Made by a program: the position numbers and the translations under genes. Below the pieces are notes generated by a model that did no database searches, was not told the DNA's origin, and worked only from the letters and a program-made list of their open reading frames with translations. DNA of 64,000 nt from Nymphalis io (taxonomy: Eukaryota; Arthropoda; Insecta; Lepidoptera; Nymphalidae), in NCBI RefSeq assembly GCF_905147045.1, contig NC_065897.1, positions 5,347,001-5,411,000 on the forward strand, given 5' to 3'. Below are positions 46,413-58,959 of this stretch, piece by piece. Each line of letters begins with the position of its first letter. The stretch's first letter is position 1.

Positions 46413-46878
46413 ATTCTATTTCTATTCTACTAGTAGAACATTATTATTACATGAGCTAATGTGGCCCGCTAGACCAAATTTGGTTCCGACATGAGTTGCA
46501 GTACAGTAAGCCCGCAGAGTTGTATGTAAATGTGTAGAAAGGCTTATGTCTCTCTTTTCTTAACTGGTGTTTTTCGTCTAGTGCCTGGAAGTGGTTTTCC
46601 GCAAACGTCTTGATTTTCTTGTAGATGGTACAGCGCCAAAATGACCTTTGAGAAGCGAGCTCCTCCTAACATTCCATGTTAAAAACGCCTTAATAACTAT
46701 AACTTTGAATAAAAAAAGAGTTATTTCTCTCAGTCTTAGTGAAGGTATAAACGTGAGATATCTTATTGCATCTACCTTCGCCAAAATATTTTACATAAAG
46801 AAACTCAATACAGTGTTATAATGGATTCAAATACATGATAAGGATTATGATTAACACAGATACATCCAACGTGATTTC
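46410..46878. other. AT-rich DNA, nothing recognised
   Basis: A 68-codon minus frame (46578-46784) has no recognisable features. Confidence 0.4.
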
Positions 46879-46916
46879 AAAAATATTACGTGCTTAATAA
46901 AGCACGTAATATTTTT
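46879..46916. repeat. Perfect 17-bp hairpin with 4-nt loop
   Basis: Arm 46879-46895 (aaaaatattacgtgctt) is the exact reverse complement of 46900-46916; the loop is 'aata'. The flanks do not pair. Same architecture as the hairpins at 25.27, 54.0 and 60.27 kb. Confidence 0.93.
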
Positions 46917-47091
46917 TACTGAGTTAATATAAATGACGTATAACTTAATCAATTATTCCACATTAAGCTAATCGTCAAGTTTATACTTAGAATGTCTTTA
47001 ACAATATCCTAAAGTGACGATGTCTAATCTACAATATTCACGTCGTTAGAGGGATTGATCTATTGAGGCTTTCATCATTTGATTGACTGCA

Positions 47092-47114
47092 TGACGTCAC
47101 GCATGGTATATAAT
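47092..47114 (+). promoter_or_regulatory. CRE plus TATA, promoter-like
   Basis: A perfect TGACGTCA (47092-47099), embedded in 'gcatgacgtcacgcatg', is followed by TATATAAT at 47107-47114. A start about 30 bp on would fall near 47137. No open frame follows, so any transcript would be non-coding. Chance is a real alternative. Confidence 0.25.
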
Positions 47115-47275
47115 GTACATAATAATATATTAGCATCTGCCGATGATTACACAGTTAACCGATCAAAGTAAATAGGTCGTGTCACGCACGATTCGTTCGT
47201 TTGATTTGACATGTATCCTGATAATACTAAGCCAAATTGTGAAAACTTGTTATAATTGTGTATACATTGCTGTTA

Positions 47276-47465
47276 GAGACTGTTGAAGGTTTGGAGTTTA
47301 TTCCATAAATAAACTACAATGCGGGTAGATGCAGCCACATGCACGTTTCGTCACAATGTTTTCCTAAATCACTGTACGAGATGAATAGTGAAACCAGTTG
47401 CTCGCCTGAATTTGAACTGGAAATCTTCGATTAATATTCACTCGCTCTAACAACCGGACTATATG
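47276..47465 (-). mobile_element. SINE B, old copy
   Basis: 'ggtttggagtttattcca', 'tacaatgcgggtag', 'cacatgcacgtttcgtcaca', 'tgtacgagatgaat' and 'gaatttgaactgg' (decayed B box) follow SINE B order. Confidence 0.75.
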
Positions 47466-48005
47466 GAGTAATTGTTTAAACGGTAGCTTTTACCTCTTTT
47501 TTTCTCGTTTAAAGCAAATTATATATAGTGTTAATATAACGCATCCGCGGCTGTGCTCCGCTCGTGGCTCGGCAGAGCTCTCCTGAGTATAACCTAGTCT
47601 AAATATATTGAAATACCCTTGTAAGATGACATAAGGGTAAACACCAGAGGTTTTCAGGAGATGTATTAGCATAGAGTAGGGTGGACTGAGCTTTTGATTG
47701 TGCTTTAATATTTGCTAATAGCACTTTATATAATGAAACAATTATTGTTCCTTGAAATTCATTCATCGATCCAAAATTGCAAATTTAGCTGTAAGTATGC
47801 ATGTGTTCGAACATGTCTCTTTTATTTCCATTTTTATCTCTTCTCATATTTTCACTGTATTTCTGTTTCAAATGTACGGGAAGGCAAAAATTCAACACAA
47901 TAGAATAGAACATAGTAATACATAAAAAGGAAGAGGAAAACTTGCATATACTCGTAAAAAGTATCTAATATAATATGTATGTACATATTTGTTTTCAAAT
48001 CAAAT
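47466..48005. other. Mostly AT-rich DNA
   Basis: A GC patch at 47540-47590 ('ccgcggctgtgctccgctcg') stands out but is too short to assign. Confidence 0.35.
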
Positions 48006-48118
48006 CTGTAAATACTTTATTCAAGTAGGTTAAATAAGAATTATTTTAAACGTAAGAGCTACAACCGGCTCAAAATTTAGATTCTATCGAGACGAAACGG
48101 CAAGAAACTTAGACTTTA
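48006..48118 (-). mobile_element. Repeat H copy
   Basis: 'aatactttattcaagtaggt', 'gagctacaaccggctc' and 'agattctatcgagacgaaac' followed by 'ggcaagaaact' are repeat H in reverse orientation. Confidence 0.72.
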
Positions 48119-48559
48119 TGTTGAGAGAGTGTATAATAAAGATATGAGTTAATTATTCGTTAAAATCTAATCGACTTGATGGATTTTCTAAATCGTAAGC
48201 ACGTCACTCAGCGGTCTACTAGCTCGATGAAAACGCGAGCGATCTAAACGAGACATCTGACAGACTAATTCATTTCACCGTATATAAGCAGTATTAGTTT
48301 ACGACATTGTATTGATGTGTGAGACGCTCAAAATTGATTTAACCAAATGAGCACACGTAGGGTTAAGTTCGTTTATAAAGTAAACGTAAGATACCCGATG
48401 TAATGGAGTTATTGTGTTACAGACACATTAGACAAACTGAGGGACGTGATATGTATATTTATAGTGTTTGCAAATTTAGATGTATCATTAATTGAATTAT
48501 TGCGAAATTTACAATATATAGTGCGAAGATATAATTTTGAAATTTGTTATTTTTTCTTG

Positions 48560-48685
48560 CCTGACGGTTAAGTAAAACATGTTGAGGTGACCCTTAAACC
48601 ACCAACCCACATTGTAGTAGTGTGGTGAAATGAAATCCAAGCCTTTTCAGTAGGTGAGGAGTGCCATTCACAGGTTTTTCTTATT
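48560..48685 (+). mobile_element. SINE B, distal fragment
   Basis: 'aaaccaccaacccacattg', 'agtagtgtggtgaaatg' and 'aagccttttcagtaggtgag' match the second half of SINE B. Confidence 0.65.
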
Positions 48686-50690
48686 TTTATTAATAACAAA
48701 TATTTATAACAAAGACTGGATATTGCTATAGAAATATTTCTCATTGATTAGCTGGCTTTTGGTGTTAATATCCCTGAAGAGTCAACCATTCGCCTAATTA
48801 ATTAAACATGCTGTGTAACTTATAAAAACATCAACAAAATTTTTAAAAAATGTAGATTTTCTTAAAAATTGAAAAATTACGCAATTGGGTCGTTTAAAAA
48901 GTGTTATATATACCACACATTTAACCTTTATGTTATAAGATAATGAATATAAAGTGCTTATTTTGAAACGATCAGCGTCAACCAAACAAGTGATCCGATC
49001 TCATCATACAGTACCGCCTAACGTCTGTTTTCTCAAAGGTATTTTAAAATATCGTGTAATACATTTGAAAATATTAACTCAAATCGGTAAGCTTTATATG
49101 CAGAAAATGCCGTGTGACAAGTAATTTGAATTAAAATTCGAATCTTGACGTGACCAAAAGTCTGTAAGTGTGCGTTTGTTTTAGCTGTATTATTATAATA
49201 TAACTAACAAATTACTCAACCGGTTATGATGAATACATGATTTTGATCAGTGTCTATAAGATTGGCATCGGTTGACACTTATATATCGCAAAAAAAAAAA
49301 ACAAAATACGTTAATGAAGTTCATACATATGTATGTAACAGTAAAATATACCGGACTACGTGGAGATCTATCTTAATGGCATTGTGTTAATCCAAATCGA
49401 GTCACTCGTTTTCGTGTAATCGATGATCATTACTGAAGTAAAACCTTTTTTGAAGCTGGTTTAAAGGCAACAAGTGGCGGCACGCAATGTTTTCTACCAT
49501 AAATTTATGAATAATTTATGGATGTAGGTTTACATTTTTTTTATTATTCAAAATAGGTAACTGTCATTGATTTTATTTAAAAACAGTAACACAGGCAAGT
49601 ATATTTTCAATAATCAACCTTAGGTAAGAGGTGTGTTCGGCGTTTTCAAGAATCTGCTGACTTGTGTGACTTAGCGTTCTTATTCCCTGTAACTAATTTC
49701 CTAGTTTATTTTTATTTGTTTCGATATATTTATTAAAGCAACCAGTTACTTTAATCTTTATAAAACGATCTGAATGGAACGATGCCCTTCAAACTATTTG
49801 TATGTGATGTAAATCACGTTTTTTCGATTGATAAATATCATATAATCCCGTTGAATTTTTTCTATGATTCTTCACAGTTTTGATATATTACTTCTCAAAC
49901 AGATGATACTTTTTTGATAATAAGAAAGTATAGAGTTTTATGAGCACCGAATATGCCATTTTAAAATACAAACAATATACATTTTTTATGTAATGCGAGG
50001 AATTTGGATTGTTCGAGATCGAGACAATCTGAAGAAATGTTAAACGCTTAACCGGCACATGAGTTGTTAACAAACATATAGTGCACTTTTCATTTTAAAA
50101 TTGATTGTTACGATTCGACCTCAAAAGATATCTCGTTGATAATGTTTGTGTTGTCTGATAAACTGTATGTTTTACATAATATTTGGATATAATTTTCAAT
50201 CTTAAGCTTTAAAAAAATTATATTACGTTATTTATAGTTAAAAGTCAAATATTAGCACTATTCATTATCATGAAAATATTTAATACGTATTCATAATAAT
50301 TTATAGTGCTTCAAAATTATGAAACTATACATTTTATTATTCAAAATATATATGCACGTTATTCCAATTAACATCCAGGTTAAATACTCATTAACCTATT
50401 TTATGAACACAATGTTAATAATAATGATAAAATGTTTCGAAAATATTGATAATTATTTTTTATAGTTGACCGTGAAACTTACACAAGAAATCTATAAAAC
50501 TTTGAATATATTTGATACTAATATAATAACAGTAAATGAACATTTTTCATACAAACAGTTCTGATTGATCGATAAAAGTTTTCGACATCAGTAAACACGC
50601 GAACTAATTCAAAGACAGGAACTATTTAGTAAGGAACTCCATCCATTAGCTCTTTATTAGTTGAATGAAGCATCCGATCCATCTTGCAAA
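48686..50690. other. Long AT-rich stretch, nothing recognised
   Basis: No gene or repeat is supported. A 9-bp inverted pair CCATAAATT/AATTTATGG lies at about 49497-49521. Confidence 0.45.
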
Positions 50691-50900
50691 GTAACAGCGA
50701 CTGTGTTATGCGAAGTTAAAGACGCAATTTGCATAGAAATTATATCGCGTCCGCAACGCTAGTACATGGGAAATTTTCCTAATTAAAACGCCTTCGGTGC
50801 GGGGATTTTGTTCCAATTAAAAGTTCCGTAGCGTCGCCTACGTCTAGGCAGCTATTGTTCCTCAATTGATGACTTAGCATGCTTCGTTGCGCTAAACAAT
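50691..50900. promoter_or_regulatory. Enhancer-like cluster of factor motifs
   Basis: A CpG-richer block carries a POU octamer-type 'atttgcat' (about 50727), the NF-kB-like 'gggaaattttcc' (50768-50779), homeodomain 'taatta' words, the Sox-like 'ctattgttc' (50852) and 'tgacttagca' (50870-50879), which fits TGACnnnGCA of CNC-Maf factors. The motifs are visible; their use in vivo is inference. Confidence 0.35.
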
Positions 50901-51910
50901 TGTGATAGATCTGTGAATCAAACTTTGTCATTGTTTAAACTGGCGGAATAATTGTAACAGAGAACACTTTTTGTATACTATTCGAACAATTAAATTAATT
51001 TGTTTTTGTATTTGTATTTTGGGTACTATTTTATTAAGTATGGCATAGTACATTTTATTTTGTTAATATGTTATACCTAACTTGTAGGTAAATTTTTTGA
51101 TAAATTAAATTAATAATATCTGGTATATTTTACAAGTTAAAGTTTTATATATTTAACAAAGCATAATTTTTGTATATGTGAGTCCAGCCTGTTGGAGTTT
51201 ATTAAATAGCTGCTGTATACATTAGCTTATTCCTACACACATTACTTAAGAAATATTCCAAGATGTACAAAAAAGGAGATTATAATATAATATAACCTTA
51301 TTTTATCACCTTGCTCCAATGCAGGTTAGTAGATCGTCATAATAAATATAACTAAGAGTACAAGAACCTTCCATTAAAAGAAAGTCCTTTAACGTTATAA
51401 TGACATTTGTAAAGACAATTCTGCCGTAGTGTATGATTTCTTTATTCTTTTGGAGTATATAAGGTGTGAACCTTTGGGTCTTGGGACGATGTGTAGACAC
51501 GGGTCGGTCCGTAATTTCTCATTACATCAATTCTTCATTTATATAAATTGTACTAAGGGTCTCTGAGAACGAGTGATTTGCAGAGTTGAAAATGAATTTA
51601 TCGTGCTATATATCCCAGAGGATTGTTTCGTGAGTAGTGTTGTTTGAGGGTATAATTACTGCTGCTGCCAGATATAATATTATTTTATCATATGAAGGAT
51701 TCACATGAAGTTTTAGATATATTATTATATCATTACTATAACATCGAGTAAATAAAGAAGTCGTAATACCAAATAGTAGATTTGGCATGTGTTATTTATC
51801 ATTCGAACTAAAATGACTTAGTCCTTAGACAGTATAAATCGTAACTAAAAATTAGGAATTCAATTTTGAATTTGTTGTAGATGACAAGTTTTCGGCTAAC
51901 CGGCTTGTTA
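50901..51910. other. AT-rich DNA, nothing recognised
   Basis: No gene or family repeat is supported. Confidence 0.45.
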
Positions 51911-52230
51911 ACCGAGATGACTCAGTGGTAAAAACGCGTAAATCTTAACTGATGATCGGGGGTACAAGCCCGGGCAAGCATCACTGAATTTTCATGTGCT
52001 TAATTTGTAATTAGAATTCATCTCGTGCTATACGGTGAAGATAAACATCGTGAGGAAACCTGCATGTGTCAATTTCACTGAAATTCTGCCACATGTGTAT
52101 TCCACCAACCCGCACTGAAGCAGCGTGGTGGAATAAGCTCCAAACCTTCTCCTCAAAAAAAAAGGGAGATTAGGACTTAGCCTAGCAGTGGGACATTTAC
52201 AGGCTGTTACTGTTACTGTTTTACTGTTAC
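51911..52230 (+). mobile_element. SINE B, full length, with TGTTAC repeat tail
   Basis: Head 'accgagatgactcagtgg' with the A box at 51918-51928 and B box GGTACAAGCCC at 51961-51971, the full body, and the tail 'ggctgttactgttactg' ending near 52230. It faces a partial minus-strand SINE B across 12 bp. The 116-codon minus-strand frame over this region is made of SINE sequence and is not a gene. Confidence 0.93.
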
Positions 52231-52242
52231 AAGAAAACTTGT

Positions 52243-52335
52243 CAGTAACAGTAACAGCTTGAATGCCCCACTGCTGGGCTAAGGCCTCTTCTCCCTTTTT
52301 GAGGAGAAGGTATGGAGCACTGGGCCATCTCGGCT
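52243..52335 (-). mobile_element. SINE B, internally deleted, folded back on its neighbour
   Basis: Tail part 'cagtaacagtaacagctt' to 'gaggagaaggtatggag' jumps directly to the head terminus 'cactgggccatctcggct', dropping about 200 bp of body. The next bases (52336-52351, 'cagtggtaagaacgcg') are a head piece in the plus orientation. These then turn back through the perfect 14-bp palindrome aagaacgcgttctt (52343-52356). Confidence 0.9.
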
Positions 52336-52356
52336 CAGTGGTAAGAACGCGTTCTT

Positions 52357-53994
52357 GTACATGAGATAAAATATGCATATTTAACGATGAATTTTAAAAC
52401 TTGCTTATCCGATAGTTAGTTCCTTCTTCTATTTAGTTGGCTCAGTTACGAAATATTTCTTCACAGGCTGATTTATCTTTAAAAATTTTTCGATGTTCCC
52501 GTATTTATAGTCATTTTAGATTGCTGTCTGTTGTGCATCACATAGAGTAAAAATACAATACGTACATAAATGTATTATTGTATGCACAAAATTTGAAATT
52601 CGAACACGGTTTTTAAATCTTTTCTAACCATAAAGCCTTGAAATGTAGAATAAAAATAAATATCTAAAATTACAATCGGCTCTATATTAAGTTACGCGTA
52701 CCAGTAATAGCCACTGATAAAAGTTTTTCTATATTTTTGTGAATAGCACGCCATGGTAAGCCTAATGGAGTATAATAGTTTTTTTATTGCTTCTAGCCTG
52801 CTATCGTGTAAGTGGAAGCACACAAAGTTTTGCAAAAAGTTATTTAAAGACATTATTTTCTACAAAGAAGGCGAATAGCATTTGTAGGCGAACTACACGC
52901 GTGATTTAATTTAATTTATTTTAATAAGAAAATGGAAATATATTAAATTGCATTTGTATTAATATTTTAAATTTTAATTTATATAGTATAAACTTCGAAT
53001 TACTTTATTTATTTCCTTGACCTGTATGGCTCGGAAAATAATTAAAACAATCGATTTAAAAAATTAAATATATTACATTTATTAAAATTCATTTTATATT
53101 TGTTATGATATTTCTAGCATAGATATATTTTCGTTATTGTTAATTTTTTTCAAAAATTTTGAATATTTTTCTTTTCATTAGTAAAAAATGAATTGAACTT
53201 ATTTTTTGGCTGAATTTTGTTTTAATCTTGCAATGAAATTTTCGTAGAATTAAATTGTTTGCAGTGCGTACTAACACTAATACACCTAATAGTTAATTAT
53301 ATTAAAGTCAATATTGTAAAGCTTCAAGGAGATCACGTAGCACATAATATACACCATAAATACGTCCTACAAGTGCTACGAAACTGCTACGAACTCGTGA
53401 ATAGATGTTGCGCAGAAATTCTAATTACAAGTATAAATTAATATTGCTAAAATTAACTATGTTCTATTGGTATAATTAACACAATGGCGACGAAAGCCTT
53501 GTAAGAAAATCAATCGTGCTGAAAGTATCATTAAGACAAGTTTAATTGCCACCTTAGAAGTTATGAACGTAACCTTTCATCTTAATTATGATGATATAAT
53601 ATGTTACTTTAGTATGCATTTTGGATGACTATACACCGTTATTTTCTGGGGGCAAAAGAGTTGTTATAAAAACAAATTATTTTAAATATTGTAAGATAAA
53701 TAAGATATGTTTTATATTATAAAAGTTCTTTCGAGCATAAAAACCTAAGTGTTTGTATATATTTTGGTTGTAAATAACACTGGTTTTACTGATCGACAAA
53801 AATGTTTGTTATTCAGCCGCTGATTATTTCGTGTGCAGAAAGCCTTCCAACTGTTAAAAAATTAATTTTTATTTAAAACCATATCGGAATTGTTTTTATA
53901 TTTATGCGAGTACAACTAATATTGAAGCTCCTGGTACTTTATAAACACCAAACAATGAATAATCTCTAATCTTTATATAAAGTGAAACTATAGA
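52357..53994. other. AT-rich DNA, nothing recognised
   Basis: No gene or family repeat is supported; a very weak repeat H echo lies near 52640-52690. Confidence 0.4.
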
Positions 53995-54033
53995 CCTTGG
54001 GTTCTACAGCTTTATAAGCTATAGAATCCAAGG
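53995..54033. repeat. Near-perfect 18-bp hairpin with 3-nt loop
   Basis: Arms 53995-54012 and 54016-54033 pair at 16 of 18 positions with the loop 'tat'. As plus-strand RNA one of the two differences is a G-U wobble and the other a C/A mismatch. The divergence suggests an older event than the 25.27-kb hairpin, or tolerance of wobble in RNA. Confidence 0.9.
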
Positions 54034-55520
54034 GTTGTATCCCATCTCGGAACACTAAATAGCTGTTGGAATTCTCTCAGAATATTTTGTTCCCAAGTTC
54101 TCAGAAAGTAAAGTAAGCCGTTGTTTCTGCGTCTGACTTCTCTTTTATTGTGATGATGTATCAAGCTTTAAGATTGGAGGAATAAAAATGCACATGAGTT
54201 TTACACACACTTGTGTATTAAAAAACCTCCTATACACATGTCTAGTCTTTTAGGTTAGTCGCCATTGCAAATTTAAGTGCATTAATAAAATTAATTTACG
54301 TAATATTACTACTACCTGTCTGTCACATAACGCAAACGCTTATAATTTCATAAACTAATTCAAACAAGTTTCCATCCAGCTTTTAATTTAATTTTAGTAT
54401 TATTAATTTAACGTCTCGTTCGTTTTAATAAAAAACGTTACAATCATCGTAATAATCGTTCACCAGTCCCCATCAAACTTGTTAACCTCGAGTACTTTCG
54501 GAATATTCATAGACCGGGAAACCTTTTAAAAGAGAGTATCGAGTGGTTTGTGAAGATTGAATCGATTCAATATCGGGAATTAATTGAATAAAACGCAGTA
54601 TCGAGTGGGAAGGTATCCGTTATCTCATGAAGAGACGTTCTCATGAATATGGATACAAGAAATGTTCTCAGCTCTGTGAAAAAGTTTGAGTTATTAATTT
54701 GTGGCTATTAAATTAGCGAGTCATTATAGAACGATTATATCTTTTTCTGTGAATTTTTTTCAAATACTTTTTTAATAATTTTCAATTAGTGATGATGTCT
54801 TCCTGAACGATTTCAGATACGGCGATCATTATCAAGGGAAGCCATCTCCACAAAACATTATAGTGCACAAGTTTATGCGCAATAACACGTGCACACTGTA
54901 TTCCGTCACTCACAAGAGTTTAGAAACAGGTAGAAACCTTAATGTTATAGATATGTATCATAGAAACGTATGAAAAGTATTTTACACAAATCTTGCCAGA
55001 AGTACCAGTTTGTCACGAAAGGGAATTGAAATAAGGCTCAAAATATATTACAGTTGTTCATTTATCAACATTAGGTAGCACTCTATATATAAAACTTATT
55101 ATTTTGCATAATAAGTAATTTTAGATTTTCAATCAGATGTTGCATCTGTTGAATGCTATCAAAGGCAGTCCGCATTGCGAAATTAGTCCCCAAAGTATAA
55201 TTATTTTGTGCACTTCGACGACATTTCATAGCCGGTGATAGTGCTCCCAATTTCGTATTCCTCGTGCCGTCCCCCTCATATTTCCTAATGTGATAAGCGA
55301 CAGCGCTATAATGCAGAAACAAATAGAACATTGAAAACCCCCACATCGGATCCGATCCGATATTTGGAACTACGCCAGACTTTATCGAATTTATGTAAAA
55401 CGAAGGAAATTGAGGTGAGAAACGACCACCGTAACTATGTCTGCGTTCCTTTAAAATAGAACAAAAAGTCTCCCGACCGTGGAAAATATTTTAAATTTTA
55501 TGATCTCCTTACTCCAAGTT
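54034..55520. other. AT-rich DNA with small balanced patches
   Basis: No gene is supported. The 87-codon minus frame at 55083-55346 has no recognisable domain. A short palindrome, cagatg-ttg-catctg, lies near 55135. Confidence 0.4.
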
Positions 55521-55690
55521 CATGAATTAAGAAACAAGTTGGGACAGCACGCGAGGGGATATTGATTACGCTCGGCTGAAAGTTGCCGGAGTTTCTTCGT
55601 AAAGTTTCATGTTTAAATAATGCCACTATTTCATTTAGTTTCGTTTCGCCGAATCATAATACTAATGGAGGGAAATCGTTTTAACTGCGA
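55521..55690. other. GC-shifted unexplained block
   Basis: 'gggacagcacgcgagggg', 'ttacgctcggctgaaagttg' and 'ttcgtttcgccgaatc' differ from the background and from all repeats here. No frame is recognised. Confidence 0.25.
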
Positions 55691-58169
55691 CCTACAAATA
55701 AAATTTGCAATATCAAAAATCTATTAAAAATGTTTTTGTTTGAGCTACGGCACCACTTTTTCATAAAATGATATATTTGTATTTATCAGAAAATATAAAA
55801 AATAGCATACGTGATATTCAGATGACTTTTTCTTACATCTTATTTTTTATTTTCAAGGTAGGTAAGATTTTTAAAATTTAATTTTAAGAAATTCGTAACA
55901 TTGGAGGTGGATTCTACGTTTTTTTTTATAATAATTAATTTATGTTATTAACCGTTACGTTTAATAATGATTTATTTTCGCTTCACATATGTAAAATTAA
56001 ATAATTATATAAATACGATTATAATAGTCATCTATACTATGAAACAATTTCATACGATGCGCAGTTACACAACTAACGGCTGATAAGATTACATTGAATA
56101 TGTAAGTAATAGTTGACACAGACACAGATTGAATTGCATTCAGCCCAATTTATTTTTTAATTTTATAATGACAATCTTAATTATGCTTTTGTGGCTCCAC
56201 GTTTAAGGGTAAAGTAAGGAGCAGCCCTGTTCTTACATCTGCCGTCAATGTTTTCACATCGGGGGCTTATTAAAATTTTACGCTGTTGGCTTTTCTGAAT
56301 AGAATTAATTTTAATATTCGAAACATAAAATACCTCGGAGTTTCTCGGTTGATTTCGAAATTAAATCTTAAATGTTTGTCTCGTAACGTAATAGCTTATC
56401 TTATCAAAACATTTAAGATTTCATTTTGTTTTTCGCTTTGATTTTTATGACATTTTATTTTAATAAAATATTCTTTATTCTTAAATTAATGCTCTAATAT
56501 TGCTTATTTGTGATTTTGTTGTCTATAATTGATCCATCGGTTTATGTTAGTGGCTGTCCTGTTGAGAGTGCAGAAATCACTTGACGAGTTGGCCGTTGTC
56601 CGCCCATCCAGTTTTTCCTCCTGGGTTTTGCTCTCGTTATGGCCCATCACAATTAGCATTTTCTATGCTTTCTAAAGGGTTAGCTTATTTCGTCAATATA
56701 GTCGGAGGAATTATGATATTCTCCCGATTTTGTAGATATTTCCCCTTATTTTATCCATGGTTGAAAACTATAACCGTTCCTTTCAAGGTAAAAAGTCATT
56801 GATAAGAAAAAAGTTTTAAAAATCAATCATAATATCGTAAATAAAGAGGAGATAAATATAAAAAACCGTAAATAAATAAACAAATTATTTATACATGCCA
56901 CGTATTATTTGAGCTTACACGCATTCCGGATAAAACCGGATAATTGGACGACCTTATGAAATAACTCCTTGAGCCCCTGAAAGTCAGGTTACGATCCGCA
57001 AAACATGGTCATAATATAAGTTTTATCTTTCGAAGTAGTTAATCTAACTTTACCGATAGACAACTTCGATTGTAACTCTGTATGAAAATGTTTATGCTAT
57101 TTGAAGTATATAAGCTTATTCATAAGAAAGGTTTTTTTAAGGTAAATACAAGGACTTCTACAATTAGGCAAGACAAGATCAAATTTAGAGATTGCTAAAC
57201 TATAAATACATTATTATCTATATAGATAAATATGGAACGTTGACACATTTTAATTTACTTTGCGTTTTAGAAATATTATGAAAATGTTTAAATAATCGAC
57301 TCAACTATTTCGTATCAACTGTCCTAAGAGAAAATTAAGCACAGATTCTCGGTAAATACAGAAACTTCACGTAATATTTATAATTACATTTAATCTCTAA
57401 TACTTTTATACACGAATAAATATTCAAAAAAAAGTCATAAGCTATATATTAAAATGAATTAAAGTCGCCTACATTCCAACGTTTTTATTTGTGTGTGAAT
57501 GTGTTTATAAGTTGTTGAATGTTATAATAGTTTATGTAGATGACATATTATGAAGAGCGATGCTGAGTCATTGGTGTTTAAAGATTACAGTAATACGATC
57601 TAGCATTGTATCTAAAATGCAGGTTTCAGTCTATGAAGTTTGTCGGGGCCTGTCGGGGACACTTAGAATGACTTCATAAATTTAAAATAAAAGCGCTTCT
57701 TATATAAAGTATAAGCTTGATAATAGACGACAATACAAAAATGCTTTGTACTAATATATCTTGTTTTAATTTAAATTATCTACAATATTCTGTATTTAGA
57801 ATTCCTCGTTCAGTCGAGGACCCTTCGTTCATCACGACTATTATTCCGCATCTCTCTATTATATAACGATTAATTTTAATATTCTTTGTATTCATAGTAA
57901 ATTTATATTTTATATTGTTCATTTATTTAATACGATTGTGTTAAATTATTATTATAAATAAACTACGTGAATCTGCTTAGACTTAAAGTTGATTGGCAGA
58001 GAATGCTTAGATAGCTGTAAGTCTGTATTGTATTATACAATTGGTTAGAGAAAATAAGTTAAGATAGAACACGCGGACCTTAATCAAAGACAAACACACA
58101 CAGACAAACACAAACAGGTTCAAATCTAGTTAAGTCGAAATGAGTTTTTCATATGCTGTTATTTTTTTT
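55691..58169. other. AT-rich DNA; one GC-shifted patch
   Basis: The patch 56545-56660 ('gagttggccgttgtccgcc') contains a 73-codon frame without recognisable features. A direct repeat 'ccggataaaaccggataa' lies at about 56925. Otherwise nothing is seen. Confidence 0.4.
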
Positions 58170-58335
58170 TTCATGCTATGCGGTGAAAGAATATATCGTG
58201 AGGTAAATAGATTATTTTCCACATCCTAATCCACCAACCATAAATAAAACAGAGTGGTGGAATAAACTCCAAACCCTCTCCTTAAGAGAGAGGACTACTT
58301 TGTCTAGCAGTGGGTTGATATTTATAATGTTAATA
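58170..58335 (+). mobile_element. SINE B, distal half, old
   Basis: 'gctatgcggtgaaagaat', 'atcgtgaggtaaa', 'agagtggtggaataaactcc' and 'tctagcagtgggttgata' follow SINE B order. Confidence 0.75.
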
Positions 58336-58959
58336 TTATATATTTTTTTAATTGCTTTTAATTTTACTATACTTCCTAATTAATTTTTTTAAATATTTTA
58401 TGTGCTATACTAGGAATATTCATATTTGACAAGATAAAAATAGAAAATTGGTCTCGATGGATGTGTACTCAAGTCTTATTTTTCTATTTCCTATGTGTAT
58501 TGAACTAACGAAAGGCGCTCGAATCGATAAACAATGTAGACGCATCGCTTTTCATTTTTCAATAGACAGCAAAAGAGAAAATTGAAACAGATGAAGCTAT
58601 GAAGATCTTTGTTGAACAACCTGCCCAGGCCGTTCTTTTTCACGAGTCACTTACGAGACATTTCATTTTTTCAATTCGAAAATTTTGTATGTAAATTCTC
58701 TGTTTCTTTCATAAAATTTGTATAACTTATTTGATTGGTTGAATATTTCTTAGGTTTAAATATGATGCGTGGAATATTAAAACTATAATTCAACTAAAAT
58801 GAGTATTTAAACTATAAAAAATTTAAATTATATTTATAATCAGTTCAACAAAAACCATCTCTATTTTTATGTTTTTTTCTGTTACATTAAAATCATGTAA
58901 ACAACACGATGCTCTCAATAAATATTTATTTTCATTTATCACCTGCGTCACCATCAGAA

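Noticed and set aside
52028..52378. 116-codon minus-strand open frame
   Set aside because: Consists almost entirely of SINE B sequence in two orientations, so it is not a gene.
55083..55346. 87-codon minus frame with a hydrophobic start
   Set aside because: No recognisable domain and length within chance expectation.
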